The translations under genes were made by a program, and so were the position numbers. This document shows, in pieces, positions 16,910 to 27,671 of a stretch of 64,000 nt of DNA. Numbering within the stretch: the first letter of the stretch is position 1; every line of letters starts with the position of its first letter. The notes beneath the pieces are model-generated. The model was not told where the DNA came from, did no database searches, and saw only the letters and a program-made list of their open reading frames with translations. This DNA is from an uncultured Verrucomicrobiota bacterium. Lineage in GTDB: Bacteria; Verrucomicrobiota; Kiritimatiellia; CAIVKH01. The stretch covers positions 41,571 through 105,570 of the forward strand of contig CALMYG010000081.1 in NCBI GenBank assembly GCA_937873455.1, written 5' to 3'.

Positions 16910-17110
16910 TCACAGGAAGCGCACCAGCCGCGCGCTGAGGAAGGCGATCAGGAGAACGACGGCGACGATCCAGATCACGGCCCGGCGGGCCGGGTGAGCG
17001 GCCGGAAATTCGTAGCCGCAGACCGGGCACCGGTTATGGTTGGCCTCGACCTCGACACCGCAGGACGGGCATTCGCGGGTGCCGAAATGTTTGTCGATGT
17101 GAATCGCCAT
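16910..17110 (-). CDS. Zinc-ribbon protein with one C-terminal membrane segment
   Basis: The 66-residue product has a zinc-ribbon of two CxxC pairs, CPSCG and CPVCG, spaced about 13 residues apart in the N-terminal half. A single hydrophobic helix (VIWIVAVVLLIAFLS) ends in RLVRFL. The knuckle presumably faces the cytoplasm. No specific function is known to me. It lies 11 bases after lpxD, in the same direction. ATG 17110 is chosen because upstream codons fall inside lpxD. Confidence 0.75.
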   Translation of the reverse strand: MAIHIDKHFGTRECPSCGVEVEANHNRCPVCGYEFPAAHPARRAVIWIVAVVLLIAFLSARLVRFL

Positions 17111-17111
17111 G

Positions 17112-17131
17112 ACCGGGGATTTTACCCCGGT
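17112..17131 (-). other. Hairpin between lpxD and the zinc-ribbon gene
   Basis: ACCGGGG and CCCCGGT make a perfect 7-bp stem with a 6-nt loop that contains the lpxD stop codon, directly before the next ATG. It has no U-tract. It could affect coupling or mRNA processing. Confidence 0.4.
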
Positions 17132-18147
17132 GTGGCTGCGCGCTTCAAGTCCCGCATGAAGTCGGGAAGTTTTTTCAGGGCCGCCCATTGGCGTAGGGTT
17201 TGCTGGTGGGGTTCGGCCGGATAACCGACCACGGTTTGTCCGGGGGCGATGTCGCCGGTGATGCCGGAGCCGCCGCCGATTCTCACGCCCGATCCGATGG
17301 TGACATGGTCCTTGATGGCCACGCAACCGCCGCACATCACCCCGTCGCCCATGGTCACGGACCCGGCGACGCCGGTGCAGGCGGCGATCACGCAGCAGCG
17401 GCCGATGCGGCAGTTGTGGCCGATCTGTACGAGGTTATCGATTTTGGTTCCCGCTCCGATGACGGTGGCGCTGAATTTGCCCCGGTCGACGGTACTGTTG
17501 GCCCCGATTTCCACGCCGTCTTCGATGACGACATTGCCGATGTGGGGGATTTTCACCAGACTTCGTCGATCGGGGGAGGGGCGATAACCAAAACCGTCGC
17601 CGCCGATGGCAACGTTGGGCTGAAGAATGACACCGTTGCCGAGTACGCAGCGCTCGCGAATGATGACTCCTGGCCACAACACGCATTGCGCGCCGATGAC
17701 GGTTTCATCGAGCACGGTGACGTTGGGATACAATTTAGCGCCCGGACCGATGCGCACGGAAGCGCCGACGTAGCAGCCCGCACCGACGATTACGTTTTCG
17801 CCGATCTGGGCGGTGGGGTGGACGGTGGCGTCGGGGTGAATGCCGGTTTCGGCGACCGGGGCGGGCAGCTCAAAAAGAGCCAGGGCCAAGGCCAGAGCCA
17901 GATCGGCGTTTTTAACCCGGATCAGGGCGCGCCCGGGACCAGGTTCGGCTTCCAGTTCCTCGCTGATCAGAGCGGCACCAGCCCCGGAGGTTTGCCAGCG
18001 CGCGAGGTAGCTCCGGCTGCCGATGAAGGTTAGGTGGGTATCGCCGGCTTTTTCGATGTGTTCGATGCCGGAAAGGATTCGGTCGGGATTGCCGATGAGG
18101 GTTCCCTCAACGGTACGGGCAAGGTCGGAAGCGGTGTAGGTTTTGAT
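17122..18147 (-). CDS. lpxD: UDP-3-O-acylglucosamine N-acyltransferase, apparently starting at ATC
   Basis: LpxD adds the N-linked acyl chain in lipid A synthesis, which places this in a Gram-negative. The C-terminal left-handed beta-helix shows many hexapeptides, GGDGFGYRP and the catalytic H244 in QIGHNCRIG. The open frame continues upstream of the first conventional codon (TTG at 17889). It gives an LpxD N-terminal domain ([30 protein letters not shown]) but no ATG, GTG or TTG. ATC at 18147, read K-T-Y-T after it and preceded by AGGA at 6-nt spacing, gives 341 residues, the family length. Confidence 0.88.
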   Translation of the reverse strand: MKTYTASDLARTVEGTLIGNPDRILSGIEHIEKAGDTHLTFIGSRSYLARWQTSGAGAALISEELEAEPGPGRALIRVKNADLALALALALFELPAPVAETGIHPDATVHPTAQIGENVIVGAGCYVGASVRIGPGAKLYPNVTVLDETVIGAQCVLWPGVIIRERCVLGNGVILQPNVAIGGDGFGYRPSPDRRSLVKIPHIGNVVIEDGVEIGANSTVDRGKFSATVIGAGTKIDNLVQIGHNCRIGRCCVIAACTGVAGSVTMGDGVMCGGCVAIKDHVTIGSGVRIGGGSGITGDIAPGQTVVGYPAEPHQQTLRQWAALKKLPDFMRDLKRAATPG

Positions 18148-18265
18148 GGGAGTTCCTGAAGTAAAACTAACGTATAGTAAAATCGGACGTGAACGTCGAG
18201 TGGCGTTTTAGGGGAGGTCAGTACTCGTACACCTACTCGTACACGCGAATCTCTTGCGGTGAAGC

Positions 18266-18351
18266 GGCCACGTCCTAACGGACGCAGCTACGGAAGAGGA
18301 TGCGGAAGCGTATAAAGTTCGACGTGTAGCTGCGTTCGTTAGTACGTGGCC
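18266..18351. repeat. REP-like inverted pair
   Basis: A 26-bp unit beginning GTAGCTGCGT and ending ACGTGGCC lies forward at 18326-18351 and inverted at 18266-18291, with two mismatches. The pair can fold into one long stem with a 34-nt loop. Confidence 0.75.
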
Positions 18352-18559
18352 GTTACCGTGGCGTGATGCGGGAACTAAGCGGGTCGGTTAAGAGTAGCCG
18401 ATGAAGGGTTGCGGTTAAGTGAGTAGATTCACCCTTACTCGCCACTCTTACCCGGATACTCTTAAACGACTCCCTCCAAACGAAGCCTGCGGGTTACGCT
18501 CGCCTCGCCCGTCCACCGTCTCACGACGGCGGCTACGGGGAGGACGCGCGCCGCTGCGT

Positions 18560-18584
18560 GTAGCTGCGTTCGTTAGAACGTGGC
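18560..18584 (+). repeat. Third copy of the GTAGCTGCG repeat, bordering hipA
   Basis: A 25-bp copy of the unit (GTAGCTGCGTTCGTTAG, then ACGTGGC) ends nine bases before the last codon of hipA. Confidence 0.7.
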
Positions 18585-18593
18585 GATTTCCGC

Positions 18594-19817
18594 TTATCCC
18601 CCGCGTTCGCCCGTCAAAGCGGCCAGCCGGTCGTTCACCAGCGCGTGATACCGCGCTTTGGCGTCGGGGGAAAGCGCGCTTCCGCTGATGGTGGCTGACC
18701 AGTCCACGCGATGCAGCCTTTCCAGCGTGCGCCGGATGCGGAGCGGCGGCAGCGCGCAGAGCTCGCGGCCAATGCGCTCCACAAGAAGCGAAGGATCGAA
18801 TCCCTGTTTCATGCCACCAAACGCCAGCGCGCTCTCCTCCTCGTTATCAATCAGGATCGCGGTGTTCAGGTAATCATACGCCGGAGCCAGTTCGATCAGG
18901 GGGCCACGCTCGATGAGCGACCAGTTTTTCAGATGCATGTCCCCGTTGCCGATGATCCAGTTGAACAGAAACCGGTCAAAAAAGCGGGCCAATTGGAGGG
19001 CCGGATTGCTGGTAAAGCGCCGCAGTAGATCCGTCAGCGTTTCCACCGTGCCGTGATATTTCCACGAGGACGGGATTTCCAAAAGCTGACAGGCATCCTC
19101 CACGCGCAGGCGGATGCGTCCACCCGTGCCCTGCCGGTCAAACCGCTCGATCCAGAAGACCGGTCGCTGATCCCGGCTCCAGACCAGTCCGCAGGCGGGC
19201 ACCTCCACCCCCGCCAAACGGGCCAGCTCCATGCTCAACGCCTCGTTGCTGGCTGCTTCCGGATAAGCCGTCGGACTCGGCTTCAAGATGTAGGTTCCCC
19301 CTTCGGCCATGGCGCGGAAACATCCATCCCGCCGGGAAAAAATCGCCGAAACCTTGGGCTGCACGCCGGAGATCGACATGCGGGGCGCCTCGCGGGAGTG
19401 AAAGGTGATCAACGCGCCCACCTCATACGGGAGCGCCTCGTCACCCGGTTTAATGCGCGCCCTTTTCTTGCCACTTCTGGCCAGGCGCACAAGCGATGCG
19501 CCGTTATCTTGTCCCTCGGGGAGGATCGTCAACATGCCGGTGACATCGCGGCCTACCGCCAGCAACTGCCCCCATTTGTCTTGGCGATCCAGCTTGGCGG
19601 CGGTGAGAAGCTGTTCCAGCAAGACGCCTTCAGGAAGGAGGCCATCGAACGGCGGCGGAAAGTCATCCCAAACCTTTTCGCCCAGTTTTACCGGCAGATT
19701 CAGGAACGCGGGCGGCCCTGCATAGCCCGGCACATAGGCAAAGCGATAACCGTCCGTCCGGCGTTCAAGCACCCCGGCGCGCGTTCCGCCGACAAAAACA
19801 TGGAGCCTATCGCTCAA
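18594..19817 (-). CDS. hipA: HipA-type serine/threonine kinase toxin
   Basis: The 407-residue product has a HipA N-domain (LHVFVGGTRAGVLERR, then LPVKLGEKVW and FDGLLPEG) and a HipA C-domain. The ATP-binding ISGVQPKVSAI, the catalytic loop GNGDMHLKN with D293 and the metal-binding PAYDYLNT are all intact, so it should be an active kinase. In characterised pairs HipA phosphorylates glutamyl-tRNA synthetase or related targets and induces dormancy. TTG 19817 is chosen because GAGGAG lies 7 bases upstream. It overlaps hipB by 11 bases. A longer frame to 19955 would run through hipB and is rejected. Confidence 0.88.
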   Translation of the reverse strand: MSDRLHVFVGGTRAGVLERRTDGYRFAYVPGYAGPPAFLNLPVKLGEKVWDDFPPPFDGLLPEGVLLEQLLTAAKLDRQDKWGQLLAVGRDVTGMLTILPEGQDNGASLVRLARSGKKRARIKPGDEALPYEVGALITFHSREAPRMSISGVQPKVSAIFSRRDGCFRAMAEGGTYILKPSPTAYPEAASNEALSMELARLAGVEVPACGLVWSRDQRPVFWIERFDRQGTGGRIRLRVEDACQLLEIPSSWKYHGTVETLTDLLRRFTSNPALQLARFFDRFLFNWIIGNGDMHLKNWSLIERGPLIELAPAYDYLNTAILIDNEEESALAFGGMKQGFDPSLLVERIGRELCALPPLRIRRTLERLHRVDWSATISGSALSPDAKARYHALVNDRLAALTGERGG

Positions 19818-20034
19818 GCCGGATCTCCTCGCCCAGTGGACTGCGGCCAACCAGCTCAAAGCCCAGCGAGCCCAAGACCGCCACGAAGTTGGACAAGGTG
19901 ATGTCGGTTCGGCCGGCTTCCAGCTTGTAAACCACGGTTTCGCCGACTCCGGCAAGCTCGGCCAGTTCCTTTTGCCGTAACCCCTGCGCCTTGCGCGCCT
20001 TCACGATCGCTCCGGAAAGATTGCTTGTTTTCAT
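19807..20034 (-). CDS. hipB: HipB-type XRE-family antitoxin
   Basis: The 75-residue protein is a single helix-turn-helix domain: LSGAIVKARKAQGLRQKELAELAG with the recognition helix around GVGETVVYKLEAG. The C-terminal tail GFELVGRSPLGEEIRLER is typical of HipB-like antitoxins that neutralise HipA and repress the operon. It is the promoter-proximal gene of the pair. Both genes together are bordered by REP-like repeats. Confidence 0.87.
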   Translation of the reverse strand: MKTSNLSGAIVKARKAQGLRQKELAELAGVGETVVYKLEAGRTDITLSNFVAVLGSLGFELVGRSPLGEEIRLER

Positions 20035-20142
20035 TGCATTTACATGGATATCATCGCGCAGGGAATAATCAATCCAAAAAAGTAGGGCAGATGGGAAATT
20101 ATGCGTGGAAATAAACGGATTATGAGGGCCTGACCGATGGGT

Positions 20143-20210
20143 GCCACGTCCTAACGGATGCGGGAGAGCGCGGGGTTTGCCGCCGTAGCTGCCGCCGTTA
20201 GGCGTTGGCC
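20143..20210. repeat. REP-like inverted pair upstream of hipB
   Basis: GCCACGTCCTAACGGATGC at 20143-20161 and the inverted GTAGCTGCCGCCGTTAGGCG unit at 20185-20210 belong to the same family as the copies at 18266-18584. The 20035-20226 gap holds nothing else that I recognise apart from AT-rich sequence next to hipB. Confidence 0.65.
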
Positions 20211-20226
20211 GGAAAGTGTTTGCCGC

Positions 20227-21090
20227 TCACAGCAGTTTCTTGAGCAGGGGATTGGGGAAACGTCGCTTGAGGGTCACGGCGTAGAAGGTTTCCTGGATGT
20301 CGGGAATTTTGTGGATTTCCTTGAGGAGGCCTTGCTTCAGTTCGTCCTTGACCACAATCGGTGGAACCACGGCCAACCCGGTTTTCTCGCGCGCGATCAG
20401 GCGTAGCATGGTCATGTCGCTGATCTCGGCGGCAATGTGGGGCCTGATGCCCAGGCGCTCGACGAGGGCATCGAAGGCGATGCGGATATTGCTGTCGCGG
20501 GCAGGCAGGACCAGGGGTTCGGAGGAAAGCAGGTCGTGCAGGCCGCGTTTCCGGCGGGCGAATTTCGGATCGCCCACCAGGCTGACCGGCTGGTCGGATA
20601 TCCGGTGTGCGATCCAGGAGGTGGCGGCATCACGCATAGGGACGTCATCGGTCAGGGCCACGTCGAGGCGATGCGTCTCCAGCTGGAGCAACAGTTCGCT
20701 CAAGGAGGCCGACGTAATCATCAGCTCCACATCCTTCATCTTCAAAAGCGGCTGAAGGAATCCGATCTGGAAATTGCGGGAGAGGGTGGTGATGGCGCCG
20801 ACCCGGAACACCCGCCGCGGCACCTCGCGGTTGTGGGCCAGTTGATGCAGGAGCTCTTCGCCGGTCCTGAAAATGGAATCCGCATACTCCAGGACCATGC
20901 GTCCGGTCTCGGTAAGCAGTAATTGCTTGCCCCGCCGCTCAAAAAGATCATGTCCCAGTTGGGCCTCCAGGGTCTTGATCTGAACCGAAAGCGCGGACTG
21001 GGAAACATGAAGCTCCCGGGCTGCCCGGGTCAGGCGTCCGTCGCGGGCGACAAACCAGAAATAACGTAAATGGTTGTAATTGATTCTCAT
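20227..21090 (-). CDS. LysR-family transcriptional regulator
   Basis: The 287-residue protein has an N-terminal winged helix (NHLRYFWFVARDGRLTRAARELHVSQSALSVQIKTL) and a periplasmic-binding-like effector domain from about residue 90. The NHLRYFW start is shared with NhaR-like LysR proteins. It is divergent from sbtA with an AT-rich 150-bp gap that holds an inverted repeat, so it most likely controls the bicarbonate genes. LysR proteins (CmpR/CcmR) do this in cyanobacteria. The effector is not known. Confidence 0.85.
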   Translation of the reverse strand: MRINYNHLRYFWFVARDGRLTRAARELHVSQSALSVQIKTLEAQLGHDLFERRGKQLLLTETGRMVLEYADSIFRTGEELLHQLAHNREVPRRVFRVGAITTLSRNFQIGFLQPLLKMKDVELMITSASLSELLLQLETHRLDVALTDDVPMRDAATSWIAHRISDQPVSLVGDPKFARRKRGLHDLLSSEPLVLPARDSNIRIAFDALVERLGIRPHIAAEISDMTMLRLIAREKTGLAVVPPIVVKDELKQGLLKEIHKIPDIQETFYAVTLKRRFPNPLLKKLL

Positions 21091-21119
21091 GACATCATTC
21101 TATTTATACGAACGATATA

Positions 21120-21149
21120 GTTTATACAATATATTATGCATATATAAAC
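21120..21149. promoter_or_regulatory. Candidate LysR operator between lysR and sbtA
   Basis: GTTTATA (21120-21126) and TATAAAC (21143-21149) form a spaced inverted repeat within very AT-rich DNA containing several TATA-like hexamers. A further TTTATAC at 21113-21119 repeats one half-site. The layout fits a LysR-type divergent control region. No single promoter can be fixed. Confidence 0.4.
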
Positions 21150-21243
21150 AAGCTCCGTATGTTTTCTGCGTTTCCGGCCGGTGGGCCGGGAGCGGAAAAT
21201 CAAAACATGCCGGGCGAAGGCCCGGGCGAAATGGAAAAACCTT

Positions 21244-22251
21244 ATGGATCTTGCGGTAAACTTTATGAGCCAGTTTGTTGGTCAGTTGCAGTCGCCGACC
21301 CTGTCGTTCCTGGTCGGGGGTGTTCTGGTGGCGGCCCTGGGGAGCAAGCTGAACATTCCCGATTCCATCTACCGGTTTGTGGTATTTGTTTTGCTGATGA
21401 AGATCGGACTCAAGGGCGGCATCGAGATCCGGGAGGCGAATTTCGCGGACATGCTGTTGCCGGCCCTGTTCACGATGGTGATTGGACTGGTGATTGTCTT
21501 GCTCGGTAACTTCCTGTTCACGAAACTGCCGGGAATCCGGCGGGAGGATGGCGCCGCGACCGCAGGGCTGTTCGGGGCGGTTAGCGCCTCGACGCTGGCC
21601 GCGGGTATGGTCATGCTGGATGCGCAGGGCATCGCCTTCGAAGCTTGGGTCCCCGCGTTGTATCCCTTTATGGATATCCCCGCACTGGTGCTGGCGATTG
21701 TCTTGGCCAGTCTTCAGCACGCCAGGCAAAACAAGGGGGAGGGCCACAAAGTACCCATCTGGGGCATCATCAAGGAAAGCCTGCAGGGAGCGGCCCTTTC
21801 GGCGCTGGTCCTTGGCCTGGCGCTGGGTCTGTTTTCCCGGCCGGATGCCGTGCTCGCGAGTTTCTATGAGCCGCTATTCCGGGGGCTGTTGTCGGTGCTG
21901 ATGCTCGTGCTGGGCATAGAGGCCTATTCCCGGTGGCGGGAGCTGAAAAGCGTGGCCCACTGGTTCGGCCTATACGCCTTTATTGCTCCCATCGTGCATG
22001 GCGGCATCGGATTTGCGCTGGGTTATCTGGCGCACATTCTGGTGGGTTTCAGCCCGGGCGGGGTGATCCTGTTGGCGATGATCGCCGCGTCCAATTCGGA
22101 CATATCCGGTCCGCCGACCATCCGGGCCGGTATCCCGTGGGCCAATCCATCGGCCTATATCGGCGCCTCGACAAGTGTCGGTACGCCGGTGGCCATTGCC
22201 GTCTGCATCCCGCTTTTCACGGCGCTTGGCAAAATCGTGTTTGACCTTTAA
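21244..22251 (+). CDS. sbtA: SbtA-type sodium-dependent bicarbonate transporter
   Basis: The 335-residue membrane protein matches the SbtA family: about ten membrane helices in two inverted halves, with SPTLSFLVGGVL and KIGLKGG in the first and MIAASNSDISGPPTIRAG plus STSVGTPVAIA in the second. SbtA imports HCO3- with Na+. It is followed directly by its usual PII-like partner, which strengthens the call. ATG 21244 gives MDLAVNFMSQFVGQLQ; the longer frame from 21181 adds a basic stretch lacking family support. Confidence 0.93.
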   Translation: MDLAVNFMSQFVGQLQSPTLSFLVGGVLVAALGSKLNIPDSIYRFVVFVLLMKIGLKGGIEIREANFADMLLPALFTMVIGLVIVLLGNFLFTKLPGIRREDGAATAGLFGAVSASTLAAGMVMLDAQGIAFEAWVPALYPFMDIPALVLAIVLASLQHARQNKGEGHKVPIWGIIKESLQGAALSALVLGLALGLFSRPDAVLASFYEPLFRGLLSVLMLVLGIEAYSRWRELKSVAHWFGLYAFIAPIVHGGIGFALGYLAHILVGFSPGGVILLAMIAASNSDISGPPTIRAGIPWANPSAYIGASTSVGTPVAIAVCIPLFTALGKIVFDL

Positions 22252-22274
22252 ACCATCAACCCAGGAGAACATCC

Positions 22275-22592
22275 ATGTTTCACCAAGCCACCAAGCTGAT
22301 CGTGATTACTGAGAACTTCAAGCGCCGGGCCGTCTGCGATATCATCGAGGCTTGCGGCGGAACGGGCTACACGCTGGTTCCGGCGGGCGGCAAAGGGTTG
22401 CACCGCTTCCACGCTACGCCGGAGAAGGCGTCGATCGTGGACGACTTTGCGAACATCAAGGTCGAGGTTGTGTGCCGGGAGCGGACCAACGCGGAGCAGA
22501 TGGCCGAACGTATCCTGAAAGAATGCTTCCAGGATTATCCCGGCATCATGTACCTTGAGAACGTCGAAGTTCTGCGCCCCGAGCATTTCTGA
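22275..22592 (+). CDS. sbtB: SbtB PII-like regulator of SbtA
   Basis: The 105-residue product has the ferredoxin-like PII fold pattern: KLIVITENFKRRAVCDIIEACGGTGYTLVPAGGKG, then VEVVCRERTNAEQMAERIL. In cyanobacteria SbtB forms trimers, binds adenine nucleotides including cAMP and inhibits or tunes SbtA. The C-terminal CGPxGC redox loop seen in some SbtB proteins is absent here. AGGAG lies 7 bases before the ATG. Confidence 0.88.
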   Translation: MFHQATKLIVITENFKRRAVCDIIEACGGTGYTLVPAGGKGLHRFHATPEKASIVDDFANIKVEVVCRERTNAEQMAERILKECFQDYPGIMYLENVEVLRPEHF

Positions 22593-22645
22593 TAAGGCCG
22601 TCCATTTTCAAACCATTGCCGGATTCAACAAGAAAAGGATATCCC

Positions 22646-23353
22646 ATGAAAACAAACGTATATTGTTCGTTCGCACTCCCGTTGGCTGCGCTCGCGGCTC
22701 TGGGCATGATGTCCACCGTGGTCGCGATGACCACGGCGGTAAACCAACAATCCATGACACCCTCGGAGGTCCTTCATGACCTGATGGCCGGCAATGCCCG
22801 GTTTATTGAAGGCCGTCTGACCAAGGCGGGCGTCGATGTGATCAGCGAGCGCAAAGCCACTGCATCCGGCCAGTATCCGAAAGCAGTAATCCTGTCCTGC
22901 CTCGATTCCCGGGTTCCGGTGGAGTTTGTGTTTGATCAGGGCATCGGCGATGTTTTTGTCGGCCGGGTGGCCGGCAACATTGAGAACGAAGATCAGCTCG
23001 GATCGATGGAGTTTGCCACCAAGCTCGCGGGCGCCAAGCTTGTCATGGTCTTGGGTCACAGTGGTTGCGGCGCTGTAAAGGGCGCATGTGACGGTGCGGA
23101 ACTCGGCAACCTCACGGGGCTCCTGGCCAAGATCAAGCCGGCCGTGGATGCGGTCGAAGGGTTTGAGGAAGGCGAAAGGAACTCGTCCAACAAGGCCTTC
23201 GTGGCCAAGGTCATCGAGGCGAATGTCCGGCAAACCGTTGCGGACATCCGGGCGCGCAGCGACATCCTGCGCGAACTGGAAGCCGACGGGACGATTATGA
23301 TCGTTGGCGCCGTATACGACCTGAAAAGCGGATCGGTTTCGCTGCTCGACTAA
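22646..23353 (+). CDS. Exported beta-class carbonic anhydrase
   Basis: The 235-residue enzyme has a signal peptide (SFALPLAALAALGMM) and then a beta-class carbonic anhydrase domain. Zinc ligands are visible as C85 in SCLDSRVP, H138 and C141 in GHSGCGAVKGA, with the D87/R89 dyad. It interconverts CO2 and bicarbonate, presumably in the periplasm, where it would supply HCO3- to SbtA. It is the third gene of the sbtA-sbtB unit. ATG 22646 has AAAAGGAT upstream; an earlier in-frame ATG at 22616 lacks one. Confidence 0.9.
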   Translation: MKTNVYCSFALPLAALAALGMMSTVVAMTTAVNQQSMTPSEVLHDLMAGNARFIEGRLTKAGVDVISERKATASGQYPKAVILSCLDSRVPVEFVFDQGIGDVFVGRVAGNIENEDQLGSMEFATKLAGAKLVMVLGHSGCGAVKGACDGAELGNLTGLLAKIKPAVDAVEGFEEGERNSSNKAFVAKVIEANVRQTVADIRARSDILRELEADGTIMIVGAVYDLKSGSVSLLD

Positions 23354-23365
23354 CGGCCCTCCGCC

Positions 23366-23386
23366 GGGCGGATCGCCGGTCCGCCC
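23366..23386 (+). terminator. Possible terminator between carbonic anhydrase and acnA
   Basis: GGGCGGA and TCCGCCC form a 7-bp stem with a 7-nt loop between two converging genes. Three TGTCCGTT repeats follow (23387-23415). The U-tract is poor. Confidence 0.4.
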
Positions 23387-23411
23387 TGTCCGTTATGTCC
23401 GTTCCTGTCCG

Positions 23412-26093
<2,682 letters not shown>

Positions 26094-26124
26094 AGGTCAT
26101 TCCTCATGTGTAAATTACCGGCAA

Positions 26125-26153
26125 AACCTAAAGATTAACCGTTTCCCTGTCAA
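26125..26153 (-). promoter_or_regulatory. Candidate acnA promoter
   Basis: On the minus strand a consensus -35 TTGACA (26153-26148) is followed after exactly 17 bp by a weak -10 TAGGTT (26130-26125), about 30 bases before the acnA start. Confidence 0.45.
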
Positions 26154-26184
26154 TGAATTGCCCATCTCCGGGTGCGATTTCCGC

Positions 26185-26213
26185 TTGCCAAGCGGCGGAC
26201 GAGAAAGCATGAT
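26185..26213 (+). promoter_or_regulatory. Candidate tRNA-Thr promoter
   Basis: TTGCCA (26185-26190), a 17-bp spacer and CATGAT (26208-26213) lie 13 bases before the mature tRNA 5' end. Confidence 0.45.
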
Positions 26214-26226
26214 CGCGCCCCTTGAA

Positions 26227-26302
26227 GCCAATGTAGCTCAGTTGGTAGAGCAGCTCATTCGTAATGAGCAGGTCGTCGGTTCGAATCCGTCCATTGGCTC
26301 CA
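26227..26302 (+). tRNA. tRNA-Thr (anticodon CGT)
   Basis: The cloverleaf folds cleanly: acceptor GCCAATG/CATTGGC, D-stem GCTC/GAGC, anticodon stem GCTCA/TGAGC with loop TTCGTAA (anticodon 26260-26262), and T-loop TTCGAAT. The discriminator is U, and the CCA end is encoded. The T-stem GTCGG/CCGTC has one U-U mismatch. A run of eight T follows the CCA, so it may be a single-gene transcript. Confidence 0.95.
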
Positions 26303-26341
26303 TTTTTTTTGCGCCGTTTCAGCCAGTCAGGAGTCTAATAC

Positions 26342-27652
26342 ATGAACATTCAGGTCGAGGCCGTTGGCCCCGCACGCAAGCAAATTTCCGTTGAAATTCC
26401 CGTTGATGAGGTCAACCGGGCCATACATGAGGTGGTCGGTGGGTATACGCGTTATGCCCGTATCCCCGGTTTCCGCCCCGGCAAGGCGCCGTTGCATCTG
26501 GTTAAAAACCGTTTCCGCAAGGAAATCACCAAGGATGTGAAGGAACATTTGATCCCGCGGGGCTACCAGGCCGCCATCAAGCAGGAGAAGATCGAGACGG
26601 TTCGGGTCATTGAAGTGACCGAGCCGGATCCCGAGGAAGGCAAGCCCTACGCGTTCACGGTGACCGTGGACGTGTTCCCGGAATTTGAACTGCCCAATTA
26701 CAAGGCGATCCGCGTGGAGGATCAACCGGTGGTGGTGACCGAGGAAAGCATCGACGAGGTGGTTGACCGGATGCGCGACCGGATGGCTGACTATGAGGAT
26801 GCGCCCGGGCGCGCAGCCGAAAAGTCCGACCGGGTCATTATCAATTATTCGGCTACGTTGGATGGCCAACCGTTGGATGCTTTGGTTGCCGAGCATACCA
26901 TCCTGGCCAAAGGCGAGTCGTTCGGCGTGGTGCTCGATCCCGATTACGCCATGTTGCCCGAGCTGGCGACGGAACTGATCGGCGTGACCGAAGGGCAGAC
27001 CAAAGAGGTTCCGGTAAGCTTTAATGAACAATTCGTGGTCCCGGCTCTGGCCGGAAAAACCGCGCAGTACCGCTGCGAGATCTTAAAGGTGCAGGTCAAG
27101 AAGCTGCCGGAACTGACCGCGGAGTTTTTGAAAACCATGGGTGCGGACAGCGTCGAGGCGCTACGCGAGCGCATCCGCGTCGACCTCGGGCGGATGAAGG
27201 AAGACCAGGAGCGCCGTCGCGTGCAGGATGAAATTTGCCGCCAATTGATCGAGCAGACCGCCATGGTTCTTCCCCAGTCGGAAGTGCAGCGGCAGACCGC
27301 CGATGAAGTGTACGACCTGGTGCAATACAACACCAGCCGCGGCCTTGACCGGCAGGTAATTGAAGAGAACAAGGATCAAATTTTCTCGGCGGCGGCAAAA
27401 TCGGCCGAGGACAAGCTGAAGCTGCGGTATATTCTTTTGAAGATCGCGCAAGCCGAGCAAGTCGCGGTCAGTGATGCCGAGGTGGAGGCGCATATCCGGG
27501 TGATGGCCCAGCGGGCCCGCAAGGATGCGACCAAACTCAAGGCGGAATTGACCAGCAACAACCGGCTGGATGATGTCCGGGAGGATTTGATGGCCGGCAA
27601 GGCGCTGAAGGCGCTGGAAGAAGCGCGGAAACAACCGGCCGGCGCGGCCTAA
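26342..27652 (+). CDS. tig: Trigger factor
   Basis: The 436-residue ribosome-associated chaperone has an N-terminal domain with the ribosome-docking motif GFRPGKAP (about residues 42-49), a PPIase-like middle domain from about residue 155 to 245, and a helical C-terminal chaperone domain. It heads tig-clpP-clpX, a widespread order linking nascent-chain folding to proteolysis. CAGGAG precedes the ATG. Confidence 0.95.
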   Translation: MNIQVEAVGPARKQISVEIPVDEVNRAIHEVVGGYTRYARIPGFRPGKAPLHLVKNRFRKEITKDVKEHLIPRGYQAAIKQEKIETVRVIEVTEPDPEEGKPYAFTVTVDVFPEFELPNYKAIRVEDQPVVVTEESIDEVVDRMRDRMADYEDAPGRAAEKSDRVIINYSATLDGQPLDALVAEHTILAKGESFGVVLDPDYAMLPELATELIGVTEGQTKEVPVSFNEQFVVPALAGKTAQYRCEILKVQVKKLPELTAEFLKTMGADSVEALRERIRVDLGRMKEDQERRRVQDEICRQLIEQTAMVLPQSEVQRQTADEVYDLVQYNTSRGLDRQVIEENKDQIFSAAAKSAEDKLKLRYILLKIAQAEQVAVSDAEVEAHIRVMAQRARKDATKLKAELTSNNRLDDVREDLMAGKALKALEEARKQPAGAA

Positions 27653-27671
27653 GTACGGGAGATTACGGACT

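Larger units (their letters stand above)
18148..18593. other. Repeat-rich non-coding stretch before hipBA
   Basis: No gene is seen. Repeats fill it: a direct pair ACTCGTACAC at 18223-18232 and 18235-18244; an inverted pair at 18266-18291 and 18326-18351; an imperfect inverted repeat with outer arms TTAAGAGTA (18388-18396) and TACTCTTAA (18457-18465); and a third copy of the GTAGCTGCG unit at 18560-18584. Confidence 0.7.

Noticed and set aside
17200..18033. 277-codon plus-strand frame opposite lpxD
   Set aside because: It is antisense to a recognised LpxD and has no motif of its own.
18148..18593. Possible CRISPR array because of repeats
   Set aside because: The repeats differ in sequence and spacing, lie in both orientations and lack regular spacers. 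No cas genes are near.
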